From positions 2,604,001 to 2,668,000 of the forward strand of contig JAUSZU010000001.1 in NCBI GenBank assembly GCA_030817875.1: 64,000 nt of DNA, read 5' to 3'. Position 1 is the stretch's first letter. Each line of letters begins with the position of its first letter. This DNA comes from Flavobacterium sp. W4I14 (lineage in GTDB: Bacteria > Bacteroidota > Bacteroidia > Sphingobacteriales > Sphingobacteriaceae). Under the pieces are notes generated by a model that saw only the letters and a program-made list of their open reading frames with translations, ran no database searches and was not told where the DNA came from. Below, piece after piece: positions 18,936 through 28,846 of the stretch. A program made the translations under genes and the position numbers.

Positions 18936-20063
18936 CTAATCTATCAAAGCTGCAGCAGTCCATAGAATAGGCGCCTGCCCATGCAGATCGCCTAATACCC
19001 TTTTACGGTCGAAGTAGTATTGTTTATCGTTTTTCTTATTGGTGCCTTCGCACACATCCTTCACATCGGCATTTTCGTCCAGATGAGATACGAGCGCTAG
19101 CCAGGCTTTTCTTGCCGCGGGGGCATATTTTTCTTTCTCTAGCCAACCTTTTTTCACACCTACCACCAAGGCATAAGCTAACATTCCTGTTGATGAGCTC
19201 TCCTCCCACGATGTAGGCTCGTCTATCAATTGTCTCCACATGCCTGATGGCGCCTGGTAGGCCAACAAAGACCTCATCATGGTCTTATAACCCTTCATAA
19301 TGCGTTGGCGATCGGGATTGTTTGCCGGCAGCGAGCTTAATATTTCGGCCATGCCCGCCGCCATCCATCCATTGCCCCGCCCCCAAAAAAAAGGAACATC
19401 CGGTGCATGATAAAATAAGCCATTTGGTTTTTGAAGTGAATCCAGGTACATTACCATTTCCTTAGCCGCCCTATTGATATACTTTTCATCCCTTGTAGCC
19501 CGGTAAGCCTGGGCCTGCAGGGCAGTAATCATAAACATATCATCTATCCACATCCTTGTATGCCAGGTGTAACCATTTTTAAAGGCTGCTAACTGGGCCG
19601 GGCTAACTTTTACGCCAGAATCTGGCATAGCCCATTGTTTATCAGCAATGCTTTGCCCCATTTCTTTATATTTTTTATCGCCTGTTTGTATAAAAAGCTG
19701 AAGTGGTACGGATCCAAAAACCGCGTAATCAACATTGGTCACCGGCGGGACCATACCAGCTTCCTGGGCGAACATAGGTTCGAACCTTTTAACCAGCCCA
19801 TTTTTCAGGTTACTGTTAGCCGATGCTTTAGCAAATTTTAAAGCACCATACCAGGCACAGCTTTCTGCATAGGTGATTAGCCTGGGTGGAGTTGGTTTGT
19901 TAAAATTGGTGTGCGGAGTGGCTACAAACCTGGCGGCCACTTTAGCACCAATTTCTTCCGGTGAAACACCTTTAGGCCATTTTTTTAAATCAGCAGATTG
20001 AGAAAAACCTATAAAAGGAAAGCCAATTAGCAGGCCTAAGATTATTGTAATATTTTTTTTCAT
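18936..20063 (-). CDS. GH105 unsaturated (rhamno)galacturonyl/glucuronyl hydrolase
   Basis: A 375-residue exported enzyme of the GH88/GH105 Pfam family, with a signal peptide ending at IGFSQ. Such enzymes hydrate the 4,5-double bond left by a polysaccharide lyase at the non-reducing uronic acid and release it. The (alpha/alpha)6 barrel signature HTRMWIDDMFM is present, with D174/D175 in the position of the catalytic Asp. FFWGRGNGWMAAGMAEIL and SSSTGMLAYALVVGVKKGWL are further family blocks. It is the last gene of the operon that begins with SusC at 36652. Together with the GH88 upstream it implies two different lyase end products, for example different uronates or linkages. Confidence 0.9.
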   Translation of the reverse strand: MKKNITIILGLLIGFPFIGFSQSADLKKWPKGVSPEEIGAKVAARFVATPHTNFNKPTPPRLITYAESCAWYGALKFAKASANSNLKNGLVKRFEPMFAQEAGMVPPVTNVDYAVFGSVPLQLFIQTGDKKYKEMGQSIADKQWAMPDSGVKVSPAQLAAFKNGYTWHTRMWIDDMFMITALQAQAYRATRDEKYINRAAKEMVMYLDSLQKPNGLFYHAPDVPFFWGRGNGWMAAGMAEILSSLPANNPDRQRIMKGYKTMMRSLLAYQAPSGMWRQLIDEPTSWEESSSTGMLAYALVVGVKKGWLEKEKYAPAARKAWLALVSHLDENADVKDVCEGTNKKNDKQYYFDRKRVLGDLHGQAPILWTAAALID

Positions 20064-20192
20064 GGTGTGTATTTCAAATCAGTTAAAGCCAGAAAAGCAT
20101 ACAATGGTTACTTTTTCACAAATTAACTATCCGGTAGCAACCTTGATTAGCTATTTTTTTTCTTATGGCTCATGATAAATAACTTAAAGCCG

Positions 20193-21725
20193 TTATTCAG
20201 CAATATTCTTTCCTGTTAATCGGAATTGAAGTTGCGCTTCGAACAAAGATCGTGGCAATACTTCATGTCCTTGGGATTCATTAATTCCCACATTTTCAAA
20301 AGTAACTTTCTGATTAGATTGGAAGCCCACCAAAAAAGGTAGCGCAATCGAATAATTTCGCCTTCTAACCAAATCCCAAAAATTATAATGTTGCTCTTTC
20401 GCAGACTGATGCCTAAAATTCCATAACACCAAATATTTAGCATGATGCGGATGACCAGGCTCAGGGCCTCCCAGGTTGTAAAAAACCCCGCCCTGAATAT
20501 CATCATATAAAGTTGCAAAAGGTTGTCCAGAATGGATATCAATATTTTGGTCTATACCCAAAGTACATTTTGTAATTACTGTATTTACAGCACTATAACC
20601 TGTTCCTGCACCATGATGCTGCGCATCATTGAAATTGCAATTTTTGATTAAAACGCCGTAACCGGTACGGGCATGAACAGATGCGTGACCTTTCTTACCT
20701 GTGAAATTTACGTTCAATACACTAACCTGATAGCCCGAACGGATGAATAAGCCTTCATTCCAATCCTGGAACTCGCAGTTCCGCACCCAGCTATTTTTAA
20801 CATACTCCATACCTACCGCTTCATATGCATAATCGTGTATTGCATTTTTGTGGTGAACAAACGCTTCAGGGTAAGTTTTCCAGTTACTGGTAAATCTGAT
20901 ATCTTCTATACCGCATTCTTCAATCGAATTATAATTTAAAAGTTCAAAAGGAGCACTCTTTACTAAGATAAGGTCAAAATGAATTGGATTTTTAAATTTC
21001 ACCCTGTTGCCCTCAATTTTTTCGATAGTATGAATCTCATTGATCAACATTCCACCATCTTTGCCAAACAACCTTGTCCATTGCTGTTTTAGTACCAGTG
21101 GTGAGAAGTACAATCTTGTGAATTCTTCGCTCCTGTGCTTTAAAACAACATCCATTCCTATTTTTAGCTGGGCACTATTTTCCACTTCTACCCAAAAGCT
21201 TTCACGTTCGGCATTTTTGGTAATTGTTGTTAATCTATTTTGAGCATTTCCAACAGGTTTAAATAAAATTTGCCTGCCATTAATTCTCATTTTATCCTGA
21301 TAAATTTCTGTCCTGCCTAATCCGCTACCACTTCCTTTTAGAATAATATTGCTTTTAGAAATTCTGATCTGCTTGGTACTATCATTATCTTTTGCCAATA
21401 AAAATTTACCTGCCGGGAAGAACACCACGCCACCACCCGCATTTTTCTCAGCAGCATCTATCGTTTTTTGAATAGCATCGTCATCATACAGATTATCATT
21501 GGGTTTAGCACCAAAATCGAGTACATTAAATACTTTTTTACCCGAAAGGGATGGGATTTCTTTTTCAGAAAAATGATAGCCGGCATATGAAAAATCGGGT
21601 AAAATTGGTGTTTTGCCTTGTGTTTTGGCAGTTATAAAATCTTGCCAAAGTGGTGTTACTTTTTGAGCTGTTGCAGGCATAAAACATACAACAGATAAAA
21701 TTAAGCAGCTTAAAATCCTCATCAT
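20193..21725 (-). CDS. Pectate-lyase-superfamily beta-helix protein with DUF4955 region
   Basis: A 510-residue secreted protein, signal peptide ending at ATAQ. Residues about 60-110 carry the Pectate_lyase_3-type start (FNVLDFGAKPNDNLYDDDAI, then GGGVVFFPAGKFLL). Beta-helix coils follow (GIEDIRFTSNW, WVRNCEFQDWNEGLFIRSGY, VLIKNCNFNDAQHHG). The C-terminal GHPHHAKYLVLWNFRH region fits the DUF4955 domain as I remember it. These proteins recur in glycan-use loci, but I know of no certain activity. Two His-rich turns (DAQHHGAG and GPEPGHPHHAKY) are possible active-site features. The gene begins 4 bases after the GH29 stop and lies in the operon. Confidence 0.82.
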   Translation of the reverse strand: MMRILSCLILSVVCFMPATAQKVTPLWQDFITAKTQGKTPILPDFSYAGYHFSEKEIPSLSGKKVFNVLDFGAKPNDNLYDDDAIQKTIDAAEKNAGGGVVFFPAGKFLLAKDNDSTKQIRISKSNIILKGSGSGLGRTEIYQDKMRINGRQILFKPVGNAQNRLTTITKNAERESFWVEVENSAQLKIGMDVVLKHRSEEFTRLYFSPLVLKQQWTRLFGKDGGMLINEIHTIEKIEGNRVKFKNPIHFDLILVKSAPFELLNYNSIEECGIEDIRFTSNWKTYPEAFVHHKNAIHDYAYEAVGMEYVKNSWVRNCEFQDWNEGLFIRSGYQVSVLNVNFTGKKGHASVHARTGYGVLIKNCNFNDAQHHGAGTGYSAVNTVITKCTLGIDQNIDIHSGQPFATLYDDIQGGVFYNLGGPEPGHPHHAKYLVLWNFRHQSAKEQHYNFWDLVRRRNYSIALPFLVGFQSNQKVTFENVGINESQGHEVLPRSLFEAQLQFRLTGKNIAE

Positions 21726-21729
21726 ATCA

Positions 21730-23169
21730 TTAATCTATTGATCCGGTTTTCATTTTCTCTTTACTTAATTCGCCAAACCAGGTTTGCATTTTGCCTTTCA
21801 CCTCAACCTTAATTACACTTGCTACTTCATTTGGAGCCGATATTGGAAGTTTAAAGATCATTTCATCGGCTGCTTTTGTCCAGCTTACTTTATTGTTGTT
21901 GTTTAATAACTGCGCAGAAACCACCTCATTTTTTAGACCTTTCACTGCCAATTCTCCATTTTTTGGCCAATCAAAAACAGAAAAATATAAGGTAGTATTT
22001 CCATTTTTAAGGTCTTTTCGGGTTATCCTGCCCCAGGTTTGATCCGGAATAGGGCTTGCCTGAGTTGCGTATATGGCTTCGCTGTATATTTTCATCCAGC
22101 CACCTAAATCTTTTAAACGTTCTACACTTGCTTCCGGAAAAGAGCCATCGGGTTTTGGGCCAACGTTCAATAAATAATTACCACCTTTTGATGCAATATC
22201 AACCAAATTACGAATTAAAGTAGTGGACGATTTCCAGTTGGTATCGGAGTTTCTAAAGCCCCAGGTTCCGTTCATCGTCATACAGGTTTCCCAGTCTTTG
22301 CCATCAAGCTCGCTTAAATTAGGGATTTTCTGTTCAGGTGTTTTAGTATCACCAGGAAAGTTGGGCCGCTTTAACCTATCGTTTGTGATGATGTTGGGTT
22401 GCAATTTTAATTGTTCCTGCAACTTTAAAGCAGCCTCATCGGTCATGTTGGTCGGGGTATCCCACCACAATACGGCAACATCTCCGTAGTTACTCATCAA
22501 CTCTTTCACCTCTGGCACAGCAACCCTGTCTATATATTGTGCAAAAGTCGATGTTTCCTGTGCCGGATCCCAGTGCCCTTTATGTTCCTGGGTATAACTG
22601 TTTATCTTAGTGCTATCGGGATTTGGCCAGCCCTCGGCCATCAATTTTCTGGCTACCGAGCCTCCTGCATTGCCCCAATCCTGCGCTTGCGAATAATAAA
22701 ACCCCAATTTGATGCCATACTTTTTACAGGCCGCAGCTAATGGTTTTAATAAATCCTTTTTATAAGGCGTGGCATCAACAATGTCCCAATCGCTTGCTTT
22801 CGAATCAAATAAAGCAAAACCATCATGGTGTTTAGCCGTAATGATCAGGTACTTCATTCCGGCATTTTTGGCCATTTTAACCCATTGGTCAGCATCGAAT
22901 TTTACTGGATTAAATTGTTTCGCTATTGCTTTATATTCGGCAACCGGTACTTTCATCCTGTTCATAATCCATTCGGCACCACCACGGGCTTGCTCGTGTC
23001 CATTATATTCTCCTGCCAACTGGGCATATACCCCAAAATGGATGAACATTCCAAAACGTGCCTCCCGCCACCATTCCATTTTGTTATTTTGCGATAATTG
23101 CTGCTGAGATTTTACAATGCCAGCAGAAAAAGTAAAAATCAAAAGCAGGCAGCTAAGTTTCTTCATCAT
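21730..23169 (-). CDS. GH29 alpha-L-fucosidase (first copy)
   Basis: A 479-residue secreted alpha-L-fucosidase, signal peptide ending near GIVKSQ. Conserved blocks are MEWWREARFGMFIHFGVYAQ, the TAKHHDGFALFDS motif and VAVLWWDTPT with D237 as the likely nucleophile. The enzyme removes terminal alpha-L-fucose with retention of configuration. It is paralogous to the longer GH29 at 25817 but has only a short C-terminal beta-sandwich. Two GH29 enzymes plus a GH95 in one locus suggest fucose in more than one linkage. Stop and next start are 4 bases apart. Confidence 0.93.
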   Translation of the reverse strand: MMKKLSCLLLIFTFSAGIVKSQQQLSQNNKMEWWREARFGMFIHFGVYAQLAGEYNGHEQARGGAEWIMNRMKVPVAEYKAIAKQFNPVKFDADQWVKMAKNAGMKYLIITAKHHDGFALFDSKASDWDIVDATPYKKDLLKPLAAACKKYGIKLGFYYSQAQDWGNAGGSVARKLMAEGWPNPDSTKINSYTQEHKGHWDPAQETSTFAQYIDRVAVPEVKELMSNYGDVAVLWWDTPTNMTDEAALKLQEQLKLQPNIITNDRLKRPNFPGDTKTPEQKIPNLSELDGKDWETCMTMNGTWGFRNSDTNWKSSTTLIRNLVDIASKGGNYLLNVGPKPDGSFPEASVERLKDLGGWMKIYSEAIYATQASPIPDQTWGRITRKDLKNGNTTLYFSVFDWPKNGELAVKGLKNEVVSAQLLNNNNKVSWTKAADEMIFKLPISAPNEVASVIKVEVKGKMQTWFGELSKEKMKTGSID

Positions 23170-23238
23170 ATTGTTAATAGATTAAATTTAAAATTAGAAC
23201 TCCAGGCATCGGGTTTTCGTTATAACTTAAACATTTTG

Positions 23239-24579
23239 TTATTGTATTAGTACAGTTGAGGTTGGTTTATACCAGCTGGGACCAATATTCCTTGCTTTTA
23301 ATATTGAAAGTTGACCGCTATTTAGATTGGCTCCGGTTTTCTGACCTTTTAAGCTCCAGATACCTTGCTGTTTTTCAAATTTCGCATCGATAACACTAAA
23401 GCCTTTTTCAAGATTTTGCGGGGCTGATTTTGCATCCAGCATATTTCCACTGAAAGTTACATCAGCTGCTTTATCTACCCAACTTACCGGGTTGGTATCT
23501 GCTTTTACCAGATTATCGGTAATGACTACCTTTTGAGGAGCTAATATTCGATCGGCATTTTTTCCAGCGCCTATTGAAAAAGCCTCTTTACAATCAACAA
23601 TGGTGTTGGCTGTAATCTCCGCATTTTTTACCTGCCAATGGCTTACCAAAATTGGATTAGGTAGCCCATCCATCACCGAAATGGCAGCTCTTAAACCGGT
23701 ACCAGTTAATCCTTGCAAATAATTATGGTGTACTTTATGGTTTTCACCAATAACACGGATCCCCCCGGTATTTGCAATTTTATTGCCGATAAAAATGTTT
23801 CCCGATACCTCATTGTAATTGCCATGGCGTAAAGTTAAAGTACCTACACTTTCAAAAAACAGATTATTGGAAATTGTGTTTCTGCAAGATTTTACAGAAA
23901 CAATCTCGGTTTCACCGTTACAGTGGGCAAAAATATTGGCATCAACCTTTGTAAATGAATCATGAAACGACCAGGTGCTGGTACCAATTCGAATGGTTTC
24001 ACCGCCATTCCCGCTTATATCTGGCCGGGGACCAAAATAATTGTGGTCAATCTGGTGGTAATTTGGTTTATCAGACAACCACACCACAAGCGTTGGACCC
24101 TGATTAGTTTTACCTTCAAAATAACAATGATCTACCCTGTTGTGCTCGCCATACAATGAAGCAAATGTATATTCAGTGGCCTTATCAGGCGGATTGTAAC
24201 CAATAACCGAAGAATTTGTTAAACGGCAATTGGCCGATTTTTCGGAAAATGTAATCACATCTTCACCTTTTGTAAAACCATTTTTGAAAGATATGCCATC
24301 GGTGATTAGCCAGGTTCCATCAATTTTCAGTGATGAGGCACCTGTAAAAAACACTTGACCACCCTCCTCTGCGGTTAGCATAATAGGTTTTTGCTGCGTG
24401 CCATTACCCTTGAAAAGCACTTGTTGATTTGCCCATTCCCTATTTTTAAGGATTACCTTATCACCTGGTAATAGTTTTAACGCAGCTAATTCAGCTGCTG
24501 TGCTTATTTTGTAATCTTTCGCAGTTCCGTAGATCGAGCATCCGATGAGGATAGCTGTTAGGCAAAAATTGAGTTTCAT
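23239..24579 (-). CDS. PL6-family polysaccharide lyase (chondroitinase B / alginate lyase type)
   Basis: A 446-residue beta-helix lyase with a signal peptide (to about residue 20). The PL6 signature is clear: NGGETIRIGTS, then GETEIVSVKSC with Ca-binding Glu223/Glu225 and catalytic K230, and TLTLRHGN with catalytic R251, matching the Lys/Arg pair of chondroitinase B. PL6 enzymes cut uronic-acid polymers (alginate or dermatan/chondroitin) by beta-elimination. In this locus, with GH88, a PL38-like lyase and three fucosidases, the natural substrate is more likely a glucuronate- or iduronate-containing heteroglycan than pure alginate; that is inference. Confidence 0.9.
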   Translation of the reverse strand: MKLNFCLTAILIGCSIYGTAKDYKISTAAELAALKLLPGDKVILKNREWANQQVLFKGNGTQQKPIMLTAEEGGQVFFTGASSLKIDGTWLITDGISFKNGFTKGEDVITFSEKSANCRLTNSSVIGYNPPDKATEYTFASLYGEHNRVDHCYFEGKTNQGPTLVVWLSDKPNYHQIDHNYFGPRPDISGNGGETIRIGTSTWSFHDSFTKVDANIFAHCNGETEIVSVKSCRNTISNNLFFESVGTLTLRHGNYNEVSGNIFIGNKIANTGGIRVIGENHKVHHNYLQGLTGTGLRAAISVMDGLPNPILVSHWQVKNAEITANTIVDCKEAFSIGAGKNADRILAPQKVVITDNLVKADTNPVSWVDKAADVTFSGNMLDAKSAPQNLEKGFSVIDAKFEKQQGIWSLKGQKTGANLNSGQLSILKARNIGPSWYKPTSTVLIQ

Positions 24580-24623
24580 ATTGTAGGCTATTTGGTTATT
24601 TTAATCGGTAATGGGCAGGACTG

Positions 24624-25811
24624 CTATTTTTTATAATTTTTATACCTTAGCAGTGCTTCTAAATAATAATAATCGGCATAGTTTAGTGGCACATCTACTT
24701 CGCTATTTGATGGTTTTGAGCCTGTGCTGTGCAGCAAAATAAAGCCTTTGGCCGTCCCAATCGGCGCAATGTAGTTTGTGCTTAAACTTTTTAAAATCTG
24801 GTTTGCTTTTTTATAATAATCACTTCCTTGATTGCTGTATCCGCTTAATTCATATAAGCCTGAAGCCATAACAGCAGCGGCTGATGCATCTCTTGGCTCG
24901 TTCGGGATTTGAGGTGCATTAAAATCCCAGTAGGGCACTAAATCTTTCGGCATATTTGGATGATCGAAAATAAATTTTGCTATATTTTCTGCCTGTTTTA
25001 AGTAAATTGGATTTTTAGTGTAACGATAGCACATGGTATACCCATATAAACCCCATGCTTGTCCGCGGGCCCAAGCAGATTCATGACTATAACCTTGATG
25101 GGTATTCTTTTTCAGCACAGCCCCCGTATTTGGGTCGTAATCGATTACATGATACGAGCTAAAATCGGAGCGGAAATGATTTTTTATGGTTGTATTGGCA
25201 TGGCTTACTGCAATTTTATAGAAAGTTGAATCACCGGTTAGTTTCGTTGCTTCAAATAACAGTTCTAAATTCATCATGTTATCAATAATTACAGGGTTTA
25301 CCCATTTATCCCTGCTATGGTCCCAGGATAATATCACGCCTGTTTTAGGGTTAAAGCGAGTTGACAAAGTTTTTGCCGCTTCAATAATCACCGCTTTATC
25401 ATGGGCACTTCCAGTTAGGCGAAATGCATTACCTACGCTGCAAAAAACCTTAAAACCCATATCATGCGTGGTGCCATTGGTTTTTTCTTTTTCTATAAAG
25501 GTGGTAAATTTTCTGGCCGCTGTTTTCCATTCGTCGGTTTTATAATATTCGTCCAAATACCAAAGTACCCCCGGAAAAAATCCGCTTGTCCAATCTCTGC
25601 TCGCCACCAATTTTAGCTTTCCATTATCTAATGTTCTTGGCGAAATGAGTTCCGGTTTGGCAGCGCTGGCAGCTTTTTCTACTTCCTGTAACATTAATTT
25701 GGTTTGAGCAGCCGCCTGTTGAAATGCTTTTTTAACATTTACTTTTTGTGCAAAAACAAAGGTTTGTGTGGCTAATAAAATAATCGTGGCAATACTGTAT
25801 TTAAGTTTCAT
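24624..25811 (-). CDS. GH88 unsaturated glucuronyl hydrolase
   Basis: A 395-residue exported enzyme, signal peptide ending at FVFAQ. It hydrates and releases the 4,5-unsaturated glucuronate that a lyase leaves on oligosaccharides. The two family Asp residues are visible: D117 in THDMGF and D177 in PVIIDNMMNL. The HQGYSHESAWARGQAWGLYGY block is characteristic of GH88. It is flanked by PL6 downstream and a fucosidase 5 bases upstream, so lyase and hydrolase are co-expressed. GH88 favours glucuronate, and with the PL38-like lyase it is the best evidence that the target contains glucuronic acid. Confidence 0.93.
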   Translation of the reverse strand: MKLKYSIATIILLATQTFVFAQKVNVKKAFQQAAAQTKLMLQEVEKAASAAKPELISPRTLDNGKLKLVASRDWTSGFFPGVLWYLDEYYKTDEWKTAARKFTTFIEKEKTNGTTHDMGFKVFCSVGNAFRLTGSAHDKAVIIEAAKTLSTRFNPKTGVILSWDHSRDKWVNPVIIDNMMNLELLFEATKLTGDSTFYKIAVSHANTTIKNHFRSDFSSYHVIDYDPNTGAVLKKNTHQGYSHESAWARGQAWGLYGYTMCYRYTKNPIYLKQAENIAKFIFDHPNMPKDLVPYWDFNAPQIPNEPRDASAAAVMASGLYELSGYSNQGSDYYKKANQILKSLSTNYIAPIGTAKGFILLHSTGSKPSNSEVDVPLNYADYYYLEALLRYKNYKK

Positions 25812-25816
25812 CGTAA

Positions 25817-27679
25817 TTAATTTATAGGAATTAACTGAACTTCTAAAAGTTTCATTAATTCATTTTTTGAAATGGTATCTGGATTTATATTGATGTGATG
25901 TACTCCTTTGGCTAACTGTACTTCTCCAATATTTTGGGAGATTACTTTACCGCCAGCTCGTACATTTTGTTTAATTTTCTGTTGATCAATCTCAAAATTA
26001 TAGCTTCCTTCAGCTTCTTTATCAGCTAAATATTTGATAACAATTTTAAATTTTTGTGGAAACGACGTTCTAAAATCCCATTTGACTGTCTGCTCCTTTT
26101 CCTCCCATCCTTCTACATAAAAACGATCGGTTTTTCCATCTCCAAACTTAAACCCATTACTCAAATCGGCATCAAAAGCCAATAACCTGGTTACAGCGGC
26201 ATTTGTACTCACATAATGTAAATTATCGGCTTTTAGTTGTTCATTTAAAGCCAAAACAATTACGGTATTGGCGCTATCAGGTGCTTTTTTGGGTACATTG
26301 ATATAGAAATCGCCGTCACCAATAGCCTGCGTGATTAATGTGTTTTTTTTATCATCAGTTAAAAAATAAGCCTTATCCATTTTAGATTTTAAGCCTCCTA
26401 CATATAATTTTCCATCTTTAGGCCAATCAAATACATGTAAATACAACTTATTTTCACTTTGTGCAGTTACCCCCCAACTTTGTAAGGGCATTATTGTTTT
26501 ATGGGTTTTGTAAATACTTTCGGCATTTTTAGCTACCCATTTTTCAATTCCTGAAAGTATCTGTGAATCTTTAGCGTCAAAAGTACCATCGCCCTTTGGC
26601 CCAATATTTAATAATAAATTCCCATTCCTTGAGGCTGCCTTGGCTAAAAGTTGAATAAAAAAGCCTGACGTTTTATGTGAGTTATCATATTTACTATACC
26701 CATACGATTCATTTGTGGTTGGAATAGCTTCCCAATCGCCTTCAACCGGATAAAATTCGGCCGGCCTGTCTGCAGTATTTTTATAATCTCCAAAATTGGC
26801 ACCTGCACTTCTTACCAACCTCCCATTTACCACTACATTTGGATCGGTTTCCCTAATGGCTTTTAAAATCCTGATGTTTTCTGAAAGCGGTAATTTTTGT
26901 GGCGTATCAAACCATAAAATATCGGGATGGTATTTGGAAAGCAATTCTTTAATTTGTGGGATTGCTTTTTCATCCACATATTTTACTGCCTTTGGCAATA
27001 ACTCCGGATGCGCTGCATACCAATTTACACCACCATATAAACCTAAATCTCCACCCGGATTTTTGTATTCCCAATCATTGCCGGGCGCATCCTGATGTTC
27101 CCAATCAAAAGCATGTGAATAGTAAAAGCCAAACTTCATTCCGTGTTTTTTGGCTGCTGCCGCTAATTCGACCATTGGATCTCTTTTAAATGGCGTTTGA
27201 GCCATGATATTGAAATCTGAAACTCTTGAATCGTACATGGCAAAACCATCATGATGTTTTGCTGTAATGATAAAATAATTCATTCCTGCTTTTTTAGCGT
27301 CTAAAATCCATTTATCTGCATCAAAAAGAACTGGATTAAATTGGTGGGCAATTTCTAAATACGCTTTTTTTGATATTTTTTCCTTGCGCATTAAGTGTTC
27401 TGCATAACCGTTCACTTTTTTACCTTTCCATTCTCCTGCAGGCAAAGAATAAACGCCCCAATGTATAAACATGCCAAACTTAGCGTCTCTCCACCATTGT
27501 ATGCGCTGCTCATGTGTTTTCATAGTAGCAGAATACCAGGTATTAACCGCTTCATCAACTGCCTTTTGATCGCGGTCTTTTGCCTGATTAAACATCTCCT
27601 TATCCTCATCGCCAGTTACCTGACCAAATGCAAAAAAATGGTAAATTGACAAGGTTAAAAGAATAAGTAGTTTCTTCAT
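25817..27679 (-). CDS. GH29 alpha-L-fucosidase, long form (second copy)
   Basis: A 620-residue secreted fucosidase. I choose ATG 27677-27679, whose A overlaps the upstream stop in a TAATG junction, giving a clean signal peptide (MKKLLILLTLSIYHFFAFGQ). A start three codons earlier is possible. The GH29 barrel carries DAKFGMFIHWGVYSLPAGEW, ITAKHHDGFAMYDS and HPDILWFDTP with D258 as likely nucleophile. Compared with the first copy it has about 120 extra C-terminal residues in a beta-rich region (VEGWEEKEQTVKWDFRTS) that resembles an added carbohydrate-binding or sandwich domain. Translational coupling to the lyase upstream is likely from the overlap. Confidence 0.92.
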   Translation of the reverse strand: MKKLLILLTLSIYHFFAFGQVTGDEDKEMFNQAKDRDQKAVDEAVNTWYSATMKTHEQRIQWWRDAKFGMFIHWGVYSLPAGEWKGKKVNGYAEHLMRKEKISKKAYLEIAHQFNPVLFDADKWILDAKKAGMNYFIITAKHHDGFAMYDSRVSDFNIMAQTPFKRDPMVELAAAAKKHGMKFGFYYSHAFDWEHQDAPGNDWEYKNPGGDLGLYGGVNWYAAHPELLPKAVKYVDEKAIPQIKELLSKYHPDILWFDTPQKLPLSENIRILKAIRETDPNVVVNGRLVRSAGANFGDYKNTADRPAEFYPVEGDWEAIPTTNESYGYSKYDNSHKTSGFFIQLLAKAASRNGNLLLNIGPKGDGTFDAKDSQILSGIEKWVAKNAESIYKTHKTIMPLQSWGVTAQSENKLYLHVFDWPKDGKLYVGGLKSKMDKAYFLTDDKKNTLITQAIGDGDFYINVPKKAPDSANTVIVLALNEQLKADNLHYVSTNAAVTRLLAFDADLSNGFKFGDGKTDRFYVEGWEEKEQTVKWDFRTSFPQKFKIVIKYLADKEAEGSYNFEIDQQKIKQNVRAGGKVISQNIGEVQLAKGVHHININPDTISKNELMKLLEVQLIPIN

Positions 27680-28845
27680 TACATCCATATTAATGGGTTT
27701 CTAATGGGTAAGTTTCTAATTACCTCCTCATCTTTCGGTTGATGATCTAATTTTTTCCAGGTTTTAAACCAGGTTTCGTTTCGATAGGCTTTTGCGCCAA
27801 ATAGTAAGAAGGGTTGGGCAACAGGCCAATTTTCCCAATGCATTACATCTTTTTGAAAAGGCCATAGCGATTTGTCGTTCACAAAAGGATAGAGATACTC
27901 GATTCCTTTTTTTATACTTCTCCCATCCGCCAGTTGAAAAGCCCATAAATTGGTTTCGTTATTGGATAAGATTTGACAAATTGTAGCCATCGCATCTAAA
28001 TTAAAGAGCGAATAGCCAAAAGGTTTGGTACGTTTAGTTTCTCTCGGAAAACTGCCGTCTGTTGCCATTTGGTTAGGTAAATGCAACGTTTGGTAGCGTT
28101 CTCTACAAAAACTAAGAAGCGCTTTATTTTCGGTAAGCTTGGCGAATGAAGCCACTTGCATGGTCCAGCAGGTTCCGTGATTGTTTTCTGCATTCATTTC
28201 ATCTTTACCATATTGATGTGTAGTTAACCAGGTTAAATATTCAGCAAACCATTTTTTAATAGCTGCTAATGCCGTGTTATCTGCGGCTTTTGAATGTTGC
28301 ATCACTAAAACGCCTTGCGCAACCTCCATTAATTGTATGGTGTCTATAATGCCAATTCCCCGCCCGGTAAATCTTCCTTGTATGGCTTGTGCAAACAACA
28401 AATTAGGGTTCATTAACGTTTCTGCGTTTACAAACCATGCTTTTAAATGTAGAAATGCATGTTTAACATACTTTTCATCTCCCGTAATTTTATAAGCTGA
28501 TGCCAAGGCTCCAATAATTTTACTGAAACGGATCAGCGCATGGCGATGGGCAACAAAATTATCGGGATTGGTTAGCCCGTCTTTCTGAATATAAGGTGCT
28601 TTTGGGTTGTTTGGGTCTGGCCACCAATAATCGCCTTCCGAAAAGTAATCGTGTCTGCCACCTGCACTTCGTGGAGAACTTTGTGCAGTAACTGTTATTG
28701 GCACTTGCGCTAACGCCCATTTTGCTTCTTGTAAAATTTGCTTTTTCAGCACTTTAGCCGCATCAGCAGTATAGACATCATCTGCTTTAGCCTGAAAAGC
28801 AAAAACAAAGCATAAAAACAGCAGATATTTAATTTTTAGCATCAT
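27679..28845 (-). CDS. Alginate-lyase-fold polysaccharide lyase, PL38-like (probable glucuronan lyase)
   Basis: A 388-residue exported lyase of the alginate lyase superfamily, with a signal peptide ending at FQAKA. The RHDYFSEGDYWWPDPNNP block, the NFVAHRHALIRFSK helix and AENNHGTCWTMQVASF are conserved. As I recall, this pattern belongs to PL38, whose characterised member cuts beta-1,4-glucuronan. PL5/PL17 relatives act on alginate. The (alpha/alpha) toroid uses His, Tyr and Asn residues, consistent with the N-N-H and H-x-H runs seen. It overlaps the GH29 start by a TAATG junction and begins 1 base after the GH31 stop, so it is tightly coupled in the operon. Confidence 0.82.
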   Translation of the reverse strand: MMLKIKYLLFLCFVFAFQAKADDVYTADAAKVLKKQILQEAKWALAQVPITVTAQSSPRSAGGRHDYFSEGDYWWPDPNNPKAPYIQKDGLTNPDNFVAHRHALIRFSKIIGALASAYKITGDEKYVKHAFLHLKAWFVNAETLMNPNLLFAQAIQGRFTGRGIGIIDTIQLMEVAQGVLVMQHSKAADNTALAAIKKWFAEYLTWLTTHQYGKDEMNAENNHGTCWTMQVASFAKLTENKALLSFCRERYQTLHLPNQMATDGSFPRETKRTKPFGYSLFNLDAMATICQILSNNETNLWAFQLADGRSIKKGIEYLYPFVNDKSLWPFQKDVMHWENWPVAQPFLLFGAKAYRNETWFKTWKKLDHQPKDEEVIRNLPIRNPLIWM

Positions 28846-28846
28846 G

